A DNA stretch of 64,000 bases from Zeus faber (taxonomy: Eukaryota; Chordata; Actinopteri; Zeiformes; Zeidae). Shown here in pieces: positions 10,923 to 22,900 of this stretch. The notes under the pieces were generated by a model. It made no database searches, had not been told where the DNA came from, and saw only the letters and a program-made list of their open reading frames with translations. The position numbers were made by a program, and so were the translations under genes. Within the stretch, counting starts at the first letter, position 1; each line of letters begins with the position of its first letter. The DNA lies in contig OY482862.1 in NCBI GenBank assembly GCA_960531495.1, forward strand, positions 6,963,614 through 7,027,613, written 5' to 3'.

Positions 10923-13469
10923 ACTAATACTACATACTACATTACTAATACTAATACTGTATTACTACATTATGACGGTGTTATTACAGTATAATTATAA
11001 TATTAGAATATATTGCACAGGTTAGATTCTCTCACAGATTCTCCAAAGAAGCCCCAACATAGCCACTGTTTTTGTCATTTTATTTTGCAAATTTTCTTTG
11101 TGGTGTGAATATTGCCAGGATACTGGTGCAGGACGCTTTGATTCTCAACATATTTTTCTTCTTTTCATCCTGTTAAGCTCTCCGGCCAAGCACATTAAAA
11201 ATATTTCCTTTTCATCACAATATGATGCTGGACCCACGTGTTGTGGGGAATTAGCAGGGTGGTCCTGGCATGTACCAACGTAAGAAACCACGGGGGGGGG
11301 CATTTGGATTCACCCTTCACGCTAAAAAAGCCAGGATTTGGAACGCGAGAGTGCCGAGGAGAACGACAAGGGGAGGAGAGCAAGGAGAGCACAGAAGGAG
11401 GAGAATACATACAAGGTGGAAGAAGGGGAGGAGACGTGGGGAAAGGGGCGGAGAAAATATCCGTTTGGAAAGATGTCCGTGGGGCCGATTATCCCGTTTT
11501 GCTCAACCCGAAGGGCCACCCCGCCCCAAACTAAGAATCACCATGTCCATGTCCTCAGCGAAGGGGGAATAAATTGACACGGTTCCACAGAATGGTGAGA
11601 AAAAGCTAATAAAGTGTAGGATTTCACAGCCCCAGAGAGAGGGAGTTTTTTCGGGGAGGGATCGGCAGTTGCAGCTGTGGCGGACGGATAACGGGAAGCT
11701 GTTCTGGAGTTCCATCTTCTGAAGCGGCTGTTGGATTAACATCACAAAATGCCCGCCCCCCCCCAAAAAAAAACCTCTCCAATAGCCAAGTGGCCTTCAT
11801 TATTTGGGCTTTTCCGTTTAATCAAAATATATTCTTAGATGCTCGTGCTTGTAAACGTGGGGGATAATTGGATAGTCATAGCATGCGAGTCCATATCGGA
11901 GACAGAGAGAGAGAGAGAAAGAAACGAATCGAGCGATTTGAAAAAGTTTCTTCAAAGCCTTCGTTTTCGAGGAGGCGAAAAACTGGCATAACTTTCGCCC
12001 CAGTTTCTTCACAAAATGCCAATGCTTGGTGCTCGCAGAGAAACCCTCGTCTCTGTTCTTTCTAATGAAGCGTAATTCGCCGGCCGAATATTTGCTTACC
12101 AATCAATAATATGGAACCGACTTTGCGCCGGTTTTGGGCTGCCAACGCGACGTCTCTCAACACCCATCTCAATCTCAGCTTGGCAATGCGGCAAAATGTC
12201 CAAATGAGCCTTTTTTGGGGGGGGGAGGGGCAAAAGGCTGTTTTTAAACCTCATCACCTGGCAACCGCAGCCCCGGCCCTTCAAAAATGTCTTTGACACA
12301 TGCGATCAACGTTGTTGAATTCACTTTGCTCCCCGTTTTCCAATTATTCCCCATGAAGCGGCGTGTTAATGAACAAGTGCAAAGTCGATACAGAGATTGC
12401 AGGCCCGACGGTTAATCAAAAGCGCTCTGCAGATTTTTAATGAGAACTATGTCCTTTACCCAGTCGGTTAACGAGACTAATGTGAGGGATTTCAGCTGAT
12501 TGCAAAGCGGTACCAATCGCCCAGGTTCGGGTTCAGGTTCTGGGCCGAGGCAGCTGGGATCAGTTCCTTGACTCATATTTAACCCAGAGAAATACCAACC
12601 GCAGCAATAAATGTTTCTCAAGCCAAAATGGTGTACATGGTTATTGGTAAATGTGTATTACTCAACTCCACTTGCTCCATAGCGTCACGCCGCCTACATG
12701 CTAATGCTTATTATTTATAGGAGGAAGAATCCTACACAGAGTTCCAGTCTGTGCTGTGACATCATAGCATTGTGTTGGTAGTGTGACATGGGGATGGACA
12801 CTGGTACATAAGATAGCCAGACAGTAACGCACGCCTCAGACCCAGACCACCATCTCATTCCATCCCCTCGTCATTGCCCTTGAGCACAATCTGTGACTTT
12901 ATCATGCTGTCCGTTTATGCATACAGTGTAGGAGCTATGACATCGTATTAACAGGTTATTTACATCTGCATAGAGATTGATCGTCAATGTGCGTACTTCT
13001 GTACTGTTCCACAGCTTTACACCTCTTCTATTAAAGATACCTAAAGTGAGCTCCTGTCCCTGGGTACATTTTGGGAGAGAGTTTAGCCCTCACCACGGAC
13101 GTCAGCATTTGGTGAGGGCAGAAGATGCAGTGTAGTCTTGTGGAAAACATGATAAATGTCCTTTCACAATGAGCTGTTTGAAAAGCTGCAGTGATTACAT
13201 TACGGAACAATTTACATATTTGACTGTACAGTACCGTGTGCACTTTCCATTTATCAATGTTTTTCAAAGCACTAAATTGTTTGTAAATTGCTTTGGCCCC
13301 AATGGACGGCAAAGAGACGGTATTGTGAAACTCAATTTATAGTGCTGTGATCTGCAAAAAATAAGGTCTATGTGACTGTTGTTCACCCTGAACCGTGTTT
13401 TAATGTGTGATTAATGAAAAACAACCACTATCCTTTCATTTCCAATTCCAAAGATCATGCCCTGCTGGG
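10923..13469. other. Unique non-coding stretch
   Basis: No gene or repeat I can name. 11330-11460 is purine-rich (GAGGAGA) and gives several overlapping spurious frames. 11780-12500 is unique sequence of ordinary complexity. Confidence 0.4.
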
Positions 13470-13640
13470 AACTAGTGATGCAAGACCCGCGATTATGAAC
13501 GATTCCTTCATTCCAAACAATATCTTTAAAATGACTCGGAAGTCACTCCGACAAAAGGCTATGCCAAGGCATTTGGCGTAAGGCATATTGAATGTGACCG
13601 ATTTACACTTTGCATTTCACCAAAATAAATCATTTTGACA
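13470..13640. repeat. Dispersed AGTCACTCC repeat, copy 1
   Basis: Starts near TAGTGATGCAAGAC. It contains GGAAGTCACTCCGACAAAAG and CACCAAAATAAAT followed by GACAGAATT. The same ordered motifs occur at 59235-59720 and, in part, at 32115-32545. No coding capacity is visible; a non-autonomous DNA transposon is a guess. Confidence 0.5.
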
Positions 13641-14667
13641 GAATTGAATTATTCTTTCACAACTCAGTCTCAAAAAAAGAGCCGAACATTTCATCACCGG
13701 CAGTGTAGTCTGTATTGTTTCTGATGGGGGAAAAACATTTTTTGTCAATGTTCCTGGGTTAAACTCAGCTATAGACTCAGTTATAGAAGTAATAGATGTA
13801 AAGATAAAAGACGTGGTTCTGGAGATCCCAACATCTTCCTCGCAATGTGGCTGGCTGCTGTTTGCAAACAAGCAACACATTCCATAAACAGAAGTAACAG
13901 ATTTCATGCTATTTCCATATTGAATAACGCCTAATTCTAAAGCCAATATTCCTGCAATAGTCTGAGTCATCAGGTGCTGGAGCTAATTTTACACCACCCC
14001 GCAGCAAGCCAATTATTAGCACTTTTATGTTTTTGACTACGCATCTCATTTCCTAATTCACTGTGACTATGCAAATAAACGACCACCCTCCACTTAAGGA
14101 GGGTTTTTATTTTACATATTTCATTATTCGCCTGTGAGCATGTCCAGACAAATGTTGCCATCATGCCAAATGGCACAGTATGCACCAAAATATTCACATG
14201 GGGAATAAAAAAGTTAACACGCGAGCGCTCTCCCGAGGGGTTGTGCAGCGACTATGAGGTAATGTTCAGGGTGCCTTGCCCTCCGATTTCAGAGATTGGC
14301 TTCACCGTTGAATGGTCCAGAGCTGCATCCTGCGGGCCTGTTGGCGCTTTGACTGACACCAACATCAATCACCCAGTTTATCAGCGTGCAATTGCGAGTG
14401 ACAGGGCCGTGAGTGTCCTACAGCTGTCCATTATGTAAAGAATTGGCCTTCAGCTTCCCGATAGCAGACTACTAAGAGAGTGGCAAAAAGAAGAGCTGGC
14501 GACCTTTCAGAAGTACTGTCAAACTTCAGAGAGGAAGAGGAGGCTTGTGCTGTTCTTGCCGTATCCGGATTGGGTGGCAAAATGGTGGAAAAGGACTCAA
14601 CTCTAGGTGTATTTTGAGATGCCTGTCATTGGAGGAATGATGAATTTAAATGGTTAATGCTTTAGAG
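13641..14667. other. Unique non-coding stretch with POU octamer
   Basis: No gene is recognised. 13960-14160 has an octamer ATGCAAAT at 14069-14076 and several TAATTA-like motifs. The sequence is of ordinary complexity and could be regulatory; this is inference. Confidence 0.35.
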
Positions 14668-15178
14668 CAGGGGTCGGGAACCTTTTTGGCTGAGAGAGCC
14701 ATAAAAGCCAAATATTTCCAAATGTATTTCCTTGTGAGCCACATAATATTTCATAAAATTGAATGCAACTTAATGTGTGCATTTTTTAAGTAAGGCATAC
14801 ATTTTTAACGTATAGCACATCTCTGAGTACATAAAAAAGTGCTTTATATAATAAATTTCTCTTTATTCTTCTTAATAATATTGTTGTTATACTGTAGCTA
14901 ACCAATAATAAATGAAATACTTTTGACCATTAATGCGACTTCTGGTGCTGCATGGTTCTGCTGATGGCCTTGTAGTCTGGTTCATACGTAGTGAGGTTAA
15001 GGTTCATGCTGCGTTGAGGCTTCCATCAGTTAAACATGAGCGTAGGTTGCTCTTAATGTTTCTCAGATGCCAGAAAGACGGCTCACATGCGTATGTAGAG
15101 CCAAACATGCTCAATACGGCAATACTCACACGCTGCATTGTGTTGTACGTGACGGGAAGCTCGTTCCAAGTCTAAGAA
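14668..15178 (-). mobile_element. hAT transposon remnant with transposase C-terminus
   Basis: The left edge CAGGGGTCGGGAACC followed by TTTTTGGCTGAGAGAGCC is the terminal inverted repeat typical of hAT/Charlie-like elements (family knowledge). On the minus strand, 15178 to about 15014 reads WNELPVTYN, then VLSMFGSTYACEPSFWHL, then IKSNLRSCLTD. This is the hAT C-terminal dimerisation region, with the usual SMFGSTYxCE core. A stop follows soon after. The other terminus and the catalytic region are missing, so this is a 3'-end relic. Confidence 0.8.
15014..15178 (-). pseudogene. hAT transposase C-terminal (dimerisation) fragment
   Basis: About 55 codons in one frame contain SMFGSTYACEPSF and IKSNLRSCLTD, matching the conserved hAT family C-terminal motif. 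In intact elements this region lets the transposase oligomerise. The DDE catalytic residues and the BED zinc finger are not in the window. An in-frame TGA stops the frame after NAA. The call rests on the motif alone. Confidence 0.75.
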
Positions 15179-15196
15179 TCAGCTGCTCTTCAGATT

Positions 15197-15233
15197 GAAG
15201 TTCAAGTTCAAGAGATTATTTGTCACATACATA
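15197..15233 (-). mobile_element. Very short LINE tail
   Basis: GTTCAAGTTCAAGAGATTATTTGTCACATACAT is the complement of the last ~35 bp of the second LINE tail subfamily. It lies next to the hAT remnant. Confidence 0.65.
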
Positions 15234-15239
15234 TTGAAT

Positions 15240-18200
15240 TTTTTTTCCGTTTCTGTCCACTTGTGTTCAGCTGATTGCTCCGACTGGAGGCAGGGAGTTT
15301 TCTTCATGTTTGTCTGTCTTACAGAGGGGATCGTCGCACGGACTCGTATGCAGCCCAGCAGTGGAACGCCGTTCCTCCTGCGCCCAAGAGGATCATTATT
15401 ATCCACAATTATTATAATAATCCTCAGTGATATAAATAATTGTGGCCTGCGTGCCGCATATTGAAATGAACAATAAAACTCTCACCATGTGGGCGTACCA
15501 CAGCCAGAAAGACTCCATCTCCCTCCCTAAACCCTTACCTGTGGGCAGAGACTAAAAGCTGCCCCGGAGTCTTTCTGTGGTCCGCAGCCGGTGCTCGACG
15601 ACGCCCCTTTGTCCGCCACATTTATACTTTGAATTTTATTTTTATCATCGAAAGAGCCATAATTGGCTCGATTCATTTATTATGTAAGATTATGTATTAT
15701 GGTATAATTCAATGTTACCGCGTTGAATAATATGATATAGCATTGGATAATATCTGCCATGATTGTCAGAATAAATAAAGAATAAATAAAGAATACTATA
15801 CTGAAAAAAACAACAGATTAACTGGTTAACTTCTTTTTCATTTGTATTATACACATGAAACATGTTAGAAAGTACAAACGTAATTGCTGAAAAGATTGTA
15901 AACGATGTTAGACTGAATTTAAGAGTTAGACTGTTAATCTGTTTCTCACCATTTTCGTGGCCCCGGTTTTCCAGGCGGGGCAAAAAAATCTGGACCCGTG
16001 TACTCCATCTCAATGAATCAAAAGTCAGGTATCAAGCGTATTTCCTGGGTACTGTTTTTCTCCTAAAAAACAGGCATTTCTCAAAACAACACAAATATCT
16101 GTAGGCTTTTAACAATGTATTAGTCTTATAGGTCAGTATTTATTATTAGTATTTCTATGTTTTAACTCAACTTATAACAATACACAGTATTTTTAACTGG
16201 GTTACACATATTCACCATTCAAACATGATCCACCATCTGTGCTTTTCGGTTCATCACAGAGTAAAATTGCAGCACTTAGCGGCGCTTGCCGGGCCCTAGA
16301 AATTTATAATTGAATCAATTGAATCAATTGATCATAATCAGAACCAAATTGTGTAAATAACACTGCTGTGATTATCATTGTACAGGAAGGTGTTATCAGC
16401 AAAGTGTAGACCCCTAGTACAAAATTGTAGTAGGATGTGCTACAAAAGGTAAAATAAACAAAAAAGTTAACAAAAACAAACATTTACCCAGACCCCCTTC
16501 AGTAAAATATGATTTTTTTTGGGAGGGGGGTGGCTTTGTTTGTTTTGTGTTTGTTTTTTTTTCTACTCCTCCAGGTTGCAGCATGAAGACTGATTGATGA
16601 TAGCGGGTGATTGTATTCATCCATCATGTCTTCGGAGCCCGGGTAAAAGGAGCCGAACGGGCAGGGGCCAAACTGCAGATTCAGGCCGAGGCGGTGATTG
16701 AACGCGGGTGCGGGGGGTGGGGGGGTTTCGTGGGGGAGGTGGGGGTGGGGGGGGTGTCAAGGCGGAACGCTGGAACCCGGCCCGATAGTGCTTGGACGAT
16801 AACTCCTGCTCAAGATACCAAAAAGGTAAGGGATGCGTGCTGGCTTTGTAATCACCCAACCATTGTTTTGTGCACTTTCTTACATTTGTAATTTTTTTTC
16901 CAATCCGCTCGCCTCTCACATATTTTCTCCTACGGGTTCATTTGATCGACTGAACCTTTAGCAGGACCGGGCGTTGGAATGTCTTTCAAGGTTAAAATTT
17001 AAATAGTTTACAGTTCACATAAGAGTGGTATGAATGCATACAGAACATGAGGGTGTCTCAAACTGAGGAAGATTTGTTTTGTGCTTCTATGGTTGTTTTT
17101 TTTTCCTTACTTTCTGAAAGAATGATGAATATTTGTGTCAGGCAGGCGGACCAGCTGTGTCATTGAGTGCGGTTTGACATTGAGTGGGGTCAAGTGTGCA
17201 GACCGGTCTCTTTTGCAAGTTCCTCTGCTCGTTGACCCTGCGGTGCTGAATCGATACCGAATGATCATTTTTAGACCACTGCTATTTTGCGGTTCTCCGT
17301 CAAAGTGATTGATGCGGGCCTTCAGCTTTGTGATTCATGGATCTGCACATGCAGGGAATATTTCTCGGCTCTGAAAACCCCTGTGACACACAAGACTCAA
17401 GATAAATATTTTCTTCTTCTTGCGGCGCCAGGGACATCTGAGATTCTACAGTTGGGGACTTACTATAGTGAAATCCTCAAATGTGCGTCAAATGTTAAGT
17501 TCTGGAACGTGTATATCTGAGGAACGTGAGGCTAGATTACAATGAGAATAAATGCATACTGTAGGAGCTGTAGTATTCGATTCCTAAAGCGCATTTAACA
17601 TGCTTTTAGCAGATTACAAAGTCATTGCAACAGGGCAACATTGCTGTAATTGTATAATTAATCAATTGGGATGCATTGTTTTTTTTCTGGGAGCACTTAC
17701 AATGGCGGCAAGCCAAATAAGCACCTGTCAAGATTAATTACCCTATTTCTTACAACAAGGGCATTCCTAACTCAATTTGAATAACGCCTCAGTATTGATG
17801 ATTAGGAGGTGCAATCCCCTAGTTTCATCAATGAAACTTGCAATTGCAATCTCTTTATGAATTATTTTTGCGAGAAATCATTTGGCTAAGGGAGATTTGA
17901 TTTAACCACCTGAATCAAGGACTGTTTGTCATTGACCGGGCCTGTGTTGGAGAAATGATGGCTGTAATGGATCACTTCCTGTGCCCTATTCTAACACTGG
18001 ACAAGGTTTCCTGTAGTAGGCGGAAAGGGGACTACGTTACTACGTTGTCCTGGAGACCATTAATCCAGTTCCAAACAATCATAAATCGGCCATTGCAAAC
18101 CAGCTCTTCATAGCCTGTTACCTGAATCTCAATCTGCATTTGTTTTTAATTTCATGTTTTTAAAGTCATTCTTGATTCATTGTCTTTGCATATAATTATA

Positions 18201-18763
18201 TCTATATTCCAATTTAAAACAAAACTCAACAATATCTTTTGAAAAGGCGGCCTCAAGAAATGGCTTTAATTAATACTGTTCAAAGCGTAAGACTTATTGA
18301 TTGAAATACAAGATACTGGTACTGAGGTAATAGAGATCATTTTCAGATCACTTTTTTACAGTGTGTACAGATTGTTTTGTTCACTTATGTATGAAAATGT
18401 AAAGCCCGGTCGTTGTTTTCCTGGCTGTTAATCTTTCCAATCAAAACCTAACCAAACCAAATAGTTTGCTTTGTTAGTGTAGCAGTGGGGCGCTGACATG
18501 GTGAGAGTTTATTGATTTTCACAAAATAAAGAGACTCACTGGCCAAAACTGTCAACATAAAGTAACAATAATCAGTTTCCGTGTTTCCTCAATCACGTTC
18601 TGGTCCGCAGGAGTTGCAACGACCTGCCCCGCGCCTTCCCCACTGAAAGATTAAACAACACATAAGAAGACTCTCCCAGCCTGGTTCGACCAATCAGCGC
18701 TAAAGAGGCTGATCGGGCAGACCCCGTACAGCTGCACTGCCACGGGGCGAAGCCAGCACCATT
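15240..18763. other. Unique non-coding stretch
   Basis: About 3.5 kb without a recognisable gene or repeat apart from a G-rich tract at 16711-16755. 17640-17900 has many AATTA and CAATTG motifs and is of ordinary complexity. The open frames are short and unrelated to any family I recognise. Confidence 0.4.
16711..16755 (+). other. G-rich tract, G-quadruplex-capable
   Basis: Contains more than four runs of three or more G within 45 bases on the plus strand. Confidence 0.7.
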
Positions 18764-18860
18764 TAAGATTCAAGAGGTTATTTGTCACAAACATATACAT
18801 ACGGTCATACATATATGCAGTGAAATGTTATGACAGCCGGTGATTACGGACAATCACCAA
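18764..18860 (-). mobile_element. Short LINE 3' end, second tail subfamily
   Basis: AAGATTCAAGAGGTTATTTGTCACA, then GCAGTGAAATGTTATGACAGCCGGTGATTACG (in pieces), is the complement of the LINE end. Homology stops about 95 bp in. Confidence 0.8.
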
Positions 18861-18909
18861 GAAACCTTGGCTTGACCACGCCCCCTCGTCTGCCATAGTT
18901 AGAAATTAT

Positions 18910-19214
18910 CATTGGTGGACAAAGTACGCAACTCCATTACTTGAATCAAAGTAGATACTCCTGGTCAAATATTACTCAAATACAAGTGAAAGTTGTTCAG
19001 TACTTGGAGTACATGCTTTGAAAATATATAATGTATAAAATAATAATAATGTATTCAAAAGTGCATTTTTTTTTTAATGTCAATGCATTGTGGCCACTGA
19101 ACCTAATGACTCCGAAACAACCTATTGAATGCGCTGACTTGCTCGTAGAACCTTGAGATAAAAATGCTTGCAGAATATGCTACAAAGCCTATTTCAATTC
19201 TGACATCTCTGGCA

Positions 19215-19278
<64 letters not shown>

Positions 19279-19792
19279 GCGTGTGCATGTGTGCGCGTGT
19301 GCACGCATTCTTGCACATGTGTGCATCAGGCACAAAGTGGAATTGCTGTAGACTTCCTCAGAAAATCTAAAATAAATAAAACCAACCTAACCTACCTTAA
19401 AATCCCAGTTACACACCTCTAGCTTTATGACTGCCCAACAGGCAACAGCAACACCGCTTTAAGCGGGACGAAAAAAATAAATAAACTCAATTATTAAGTG
19501 ACAAGGAGAAGTAGTTTCCTGTGATTTTTTTCTCTTCTCTGACAAACACCGCATAAGACCTATCGCATTGTAGAAAAGAAAAGGAAATTATTCCGCTGAC
19601 TTCAAAGTTATGAGTAACAGGAACCCTCAAAGAAATGTAGTGGAGTCAAAATTGCGATATTTGTCTTTCAAATGTAGTTGAGTAAAAGTCACGAGTTTCC
19701 AAAAAAATTAATACACAAGTAAAGTGCAGATCTCAAAAAATGTAGTTAAGTACAGTACTCAAGTAAATGTACTTTGTTACTGTCCATCACTG
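18910..19792. mobile_element. Non-autonomous DNA transposon (hAT-like MITE)
   Basis: Left end CATTGGTGGACAAAGTAC and right end, read on the other strand, CAGTGATGGACA followed by AACAAAGTAC, are inverted copies. Next to each end lie further CAAGTA/AGTACTC-type motifs. This matches the very common fish repeat beginning CAGTGGTGGACAAAGTAC (family knowledge). No transposase is present; the inside holds a GT microsatellite at 19216-19300. Direct 8-bp flanks do not match convincingly, so the exact ends carry some doubt. Confidence 0.75.
19216..19300. repeat. (GT)n microsatellite
   Basis: About 28 GT units followed by GCGTGTGCAT variants. It produces long spurious VCVCVC and THTHTH frames. Confidence 0.95.
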
Positions 19793-19896
19793 GATAGATT
19801 TAGCGTAGAGAGTCTCAACAGACAGACCCCTATTTAAATGAATGTTTGACCCCATAGCCTCTAGATACACAAGCTCTCAAGAAGCTGGGAAGGTAG

Positions 19897-19952
<56 letters not shown>

Positions 19953-22900
19953 TGTACTGTATTTTTTTTCACCCTCCAACGTGAGAAAAAGCAGAAAACC
20001 TTAAGAAGGGACACATTAGAGAACTGTCATTTCCAGGATGGCTGTACCAGCCAAATAGGTAGGTATGTAACAAAAACAGTGCTTCAAAGTTCTAGTAATG
20101 AAGACACTTTTTACAGTTAGTATTAATAGAAGTAATGTAGCAACCACTGCAACAGTAGGAAAGTCTGAGGGAAGTTTTGAAGTAGCTTGCAGGACCACAT
20201 CACGTAGGCACGACAAGAATTTGTCCATGACTTCGACTCCATACGACAAAGTCCTGCACACATAATGATGCGATTGAAGGAAGGAAGTTCAGAGAGGGTG
20301 TAAAACAAACCTGGTTCTCATTATATTTTGTTCTTGTATGTATAGACTAAAGAGAGTTAAATGCATGAAAGCAACGGTGTTGGTGTGTGATTTATAGTCT
20401 TCCCCTGAAGGCGTAACTGGTGTCAGTCACACGAGCTGCCAAGTGATTAAATCCATAATTCTCTATGCCGAGTGTTCCCTGGTAGCTTTTTAAAGAAAGC
20501 ACCCACCGTAAGGTGGATCTGTATGAACTATTCAGCTATTGTTTTCCCATCAGCTGCTATGGCATACTAGTAGTAAACAAGTGGCAACCCTAACATCACA
20601 AGGCTTGAATAGAATTTATAGAGCTTAAGAGAACTACCCTAAGCATTGCTCAAGCTTTTCAGGATGACCTATGGCATGAAGAGCAATGTCTTATAATCAA
20701 TCCTAAATTTGTTTTTCAAGCCAATCACAGTCTCTTTGAATGCATCATCGGCCATACTGTCAGCGGCATGAAGAGGACATAGACGATTGCCATTGGCCTA
20801 CGTGGAGCCTTTACGGAAACTTTCCTCTCATAGACCTGCTCCAAAGATCACAACAACCCCTTGCTCCCATATCCAATCTCCCACATCACTTACAGCTGCT
20901 ACTATTTATCATCTAGCAATCTGTTAATGCCCACCTAGTCATTTTTCAACTCAGTTGAGCATTAACATAATGTCTTCACAACCCTGCTTCAGTTTAGTTA
21001 CGGCAAGGCTTCAAGAACGCAAGTCTGGCTCCAACGTCACGTTCAGTCCAGAAAAGCCATTGTGTTCTTGCTCTGGTCCAAATGTCAAACATGCATCAGT
21101 TGGAGATACCTTGGATCAATGGGAGTTGATCCAATAATCCCTATTTTAATTTCAACACTTATTCTATGGAGGAACAGATCAAAAAACAGATCCAACAGAA
21201 AACTGGACGAGGAAGCAGAAGGCCATCCTTGGAGTACTTGATTATGACAAACGGCCGCTATCTCATGCTTCAGACGGCCAATACACAATTTTATCACATT
21301 TCCGCTATGCCACCAACGCTTTAGGCTTTGTGCACCTACTCTCTGTGTGTGTTCCTAATGGGTGTGAAGACCTTTTTTGCTAATGCCATTCCAGTATGCA
21401 TTGTGAAAATTACCACGCATTCATACATTCGGTGAACTTAGCAATTAAGGGGATGACAGCTCTTAGGCTGAGATCAAATGCGGTTGATTGGGGAAACCAC
21501 TCACTTCCGTGCTTACATGCTCTGTCAGGCTGAGTTATCCTTTTAAGTGATAATAAATCACACCGAAACCCCGGCTCCAGTGATTACCAGAGGGAATTGT
21601 TCAAGGACTTAGACTGCAATACTAACGGCTAGGTGGGTAGTAGTGAGGTACTCAATATGCTATTATTCAAATAAGTAGGTGACACCACAAATCACTGCTT
21701 TGATTACACGTAATTTCAAGGTGTCTTCCACAGAAAAACGGCCAGTGACTCAAATGAGACATTCATTATGGGGGGTGTGATTCCAGGAGATTGAAACGGT
21801 TTGACGTGAATCCAAATCTCGCCATATATGAAATTTCATATAGTTGAAAATCATGAAAGGGTGGGACATGACCAGAAAGTGTCAAGCTAAGTGTCTACTA
21901 ATTCTAAGTTATAGTGCATCTTCTACAGATCTCAGCCAATTCATACCATAGCTTCATACCAATTTTATCTCACCAGGCCATGTCAGTTAGGGTAACATTG
22001 TGCAATGAAATCCCTCCCTTTGAACAAAAAATGGAAAAAAATTCTGAGTTAGTTATTCCCATTAGGGTTAGGGTTATCAAATTTCCATGGTCTATAACAA
22101 TCCTTTTTATTTTATTTTGCTTGAAGGGAAATTTCAGTTCAGTTTCAGTTTCACTTCAACGGTTCAAAACGGGTACTTTGCATTCCTCGGACTGAGCCTT
22201 CACTCATTTAAATTCTAATAGCTTTCTCCCCAAAGATAACAATTGCAAGTTTACACATCTATAAGGATAAACTCTTGAAAAGAAATAAAGGCGTCCATTT
22301 ATTTAAGGCTATCTCACAGCCGCAGAGATGTAAAAACTGATAAGGGTCTACAAAGCAGCGGATAGTTCTTTTCCAAAAGGCTAGTATCGCAATGCGGCCT
22401 TAGACATTTCAATCAAAATGATCAGAATTTGAATTAGCTGTGTATTTTCTCCTTTGGCTAGGTTTACAATGGTTTGCTCCAGCAGGTATGTTCTCTATAC
22501 CCTCAGAACAATACTGGCTTTCAGTATTTTCTGCAGGACGAGGAACTTAGGGTATAAAGGGTATCCCTGCTGTGAAGGCTGTATCTATCTACCTTCCTAG
22601 CTTGAGGTGTGTCAGTGGTTGGAACAGGGGCTTCCCCGTAGGCAGCCGACCCTCCTTTCTTCCTAGACTGAGGAGGGCTTCAAAAAGTGAACTAGTGCAA
22701 CAGACAGAATATGCCAAGGGCAGGTTCGACTTCTCATTAAATCGGTGAGGCTGTAAAAACACCAGAGGTCCTTCAGGACTGACCAAGGACTGTCTTTTAT
22801 TGTACGCTTCCACCTTACTTAATTACCTTCCTCCGCCATCAGACTGAACATAATTAAATGCCACTGTTCCCAGATATGAATCAACCCGCATCAGCGTCTC

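Noticed and set aside
19164-19422. Cys/Val-rich and Thr/His-rich frames over the GT tract
   Set aside because: They are translations of a GT microsatellite.
22062-22076. TTAGGGTTAGGGTTA, possible interstitial telomere repeat
   Set aside because: Two and a half units occur by chance and there is no array.
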